Source: CAYGAG01 sp964347765 (GTDB lineage: Archaea > Thermoproteota > Bathyarchaeia > Bathyarchaeales > Bathycorpusculaceae). From it: DNA of 64,000 bases. Positions 63,711 through 64,000 of the stretch are shown piece by piece. The stretch is from positions 1 through 64,000 of the forward strand of contig CAYGAG010000002.1 of NCBI GenBank assembly GCA_964347765.1, in the 5' to 3' direction. The position numbers and the translations under genes were made by a program. Each line of letters opens with the position of its first letter. The first letter of the stretch is position 1. The notes under the pieces are model-generated. The model was not told where the DNA came from. It worked only from the letters and a program-made list of their open reading frames with translations, and did no database searches.

Positions 63711-64000
63711 AGTCACATACTTTGGTCGAGCATCTAGGCCCACGAGACCCGCTGGAAAGGCCATAAACTAACAGGTCTCGCCTAAGCATATCCTCTATGC
63801 GTGACTTCTTATCGCTAGTCTAAAACAAAGGAGCAAAGAACATATCCATCAAACTTCTTTTCTAAAGTTCTCAGTCATTGGAGAGTCAAGTGTTGCATGC
63901 AGCAGAGCGGATGATACTTCTGTCACAACACGACGAAAAGAAGCTACGGCAGGTCAGGCTCCCTTACAGTACGCAGGTGAAACGGCGGAGAATCACTCAA
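63711..64000. other. 3' end of the window, no firm gene
   Basis: 290 bp after polB. One frame is open from about 63866 to the window end with starts TTG 63878, GTG 63890 and TTG 63893 (product beginning with VLHAAERMILLSQHDEKK after the GTG). It is basic and could be the start of a gene truncated by the window edge, but codon use and lack of motifs make it weak. No other feature is seen. Confidence 0.25.

Overview
This window comes from an archaeon of the TACK group. Candidatus Bathyarchaeia is the best guess. The DNA is moderately AT-rich and has TATA boxes and many TTG/GTG starts. It carries archaeal hallmarks: TBP, RadA, proteasome alpha, the Rrp4/Rrp41/Rrp42 exosome, KEOPS Pcc1, prefoldin beta, L37Ae, Lhr helicase, family B DNA polymerase and type 2 Trm-G10. 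A complete eukaryote-type topoisomerase IB, a TackOD1-like zinc protein and a zinc-knuckle Cren7-like chromatin protein point to TACK and away from Euryarchaeota. No CRISPR array, insertion sequence, prophage or tRNA was recognised. The lineage is an inference from gene content and was not tested by a tree.

Layout. 0-2 kb: the 3' end of 16S rRNA, followed directly by an MFS transporter (no 23S follows) and a decayed methyltransferase. 2-9 kb: RqcH, a MobB/Fe-S fusion, RadA and a three-gene envelope operon of unknown role. 9-18 kb: topoisomerase IB, a second MFS transporter, an Ard1-type acetyltransferase, a LarA-like racemase, a metallo-beta-lactamase hydrolase plus PyrE, TBP plus signal peptidase, and the small Cren7-like gene. 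18-31 kb: Lhr, a Cys-rich protein, an aKMT-like methyltransferase, a YkgJ-type protein, DNA ligase with a RecA-like ATPase, a TIM-barrel isomerase, RNase Z, Trm-G10, ribose-phosphate pyrophosphokinase and a class II HMG-CoA reductase. 31-37 kb: a small membrane protein, a TasA/camelysin-like secreted protein with a polytopic partner, a beta-CASP-like MBL protein, an M20 peptidase, a UPF0200/UPF0201 pair and a DUF2096 protein.

37-46 kb is the conserved proteasome-SBDS-exosome-L37Ae-Pcc1-prefoldin run. It leads into a DHH phosphoesterase and an ECF transporter energizing module (two ATPases plus EcfT, no S component). HxlB (6-phospho-3-hexuloisomerase) follows; with Prs it fits an archaeal route from hexulose phosphate to ribose 5-phosphate and PRPP. 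47-53 kb is a five-gene type IV pilus operon: ATPase, two platform proteins, and two class III-signal pilin-like proteins, one of them 575 residues long. It ends against a convergent TackOD1/nuclease-fold-like gene. 53-64 kb holds small zinc and membrane proteins, agmatinase with a methyltransferase, an NSUN-type RNA methyltransferase, a catalytic-core-only bacterial-type threonyl-tRNA synthetase with no obvious start codon, and PolB.

Most of the window is ordinary archaeal core genome. The most interesting points are the Cren7-like zinc protein near an aKMT homologue, the pilus operon with its large pilin-like adhesin, the TasA-like pair, the start-less ThrRS core, and several precise palindromes and nested inverted repeats in intergenic DNA.
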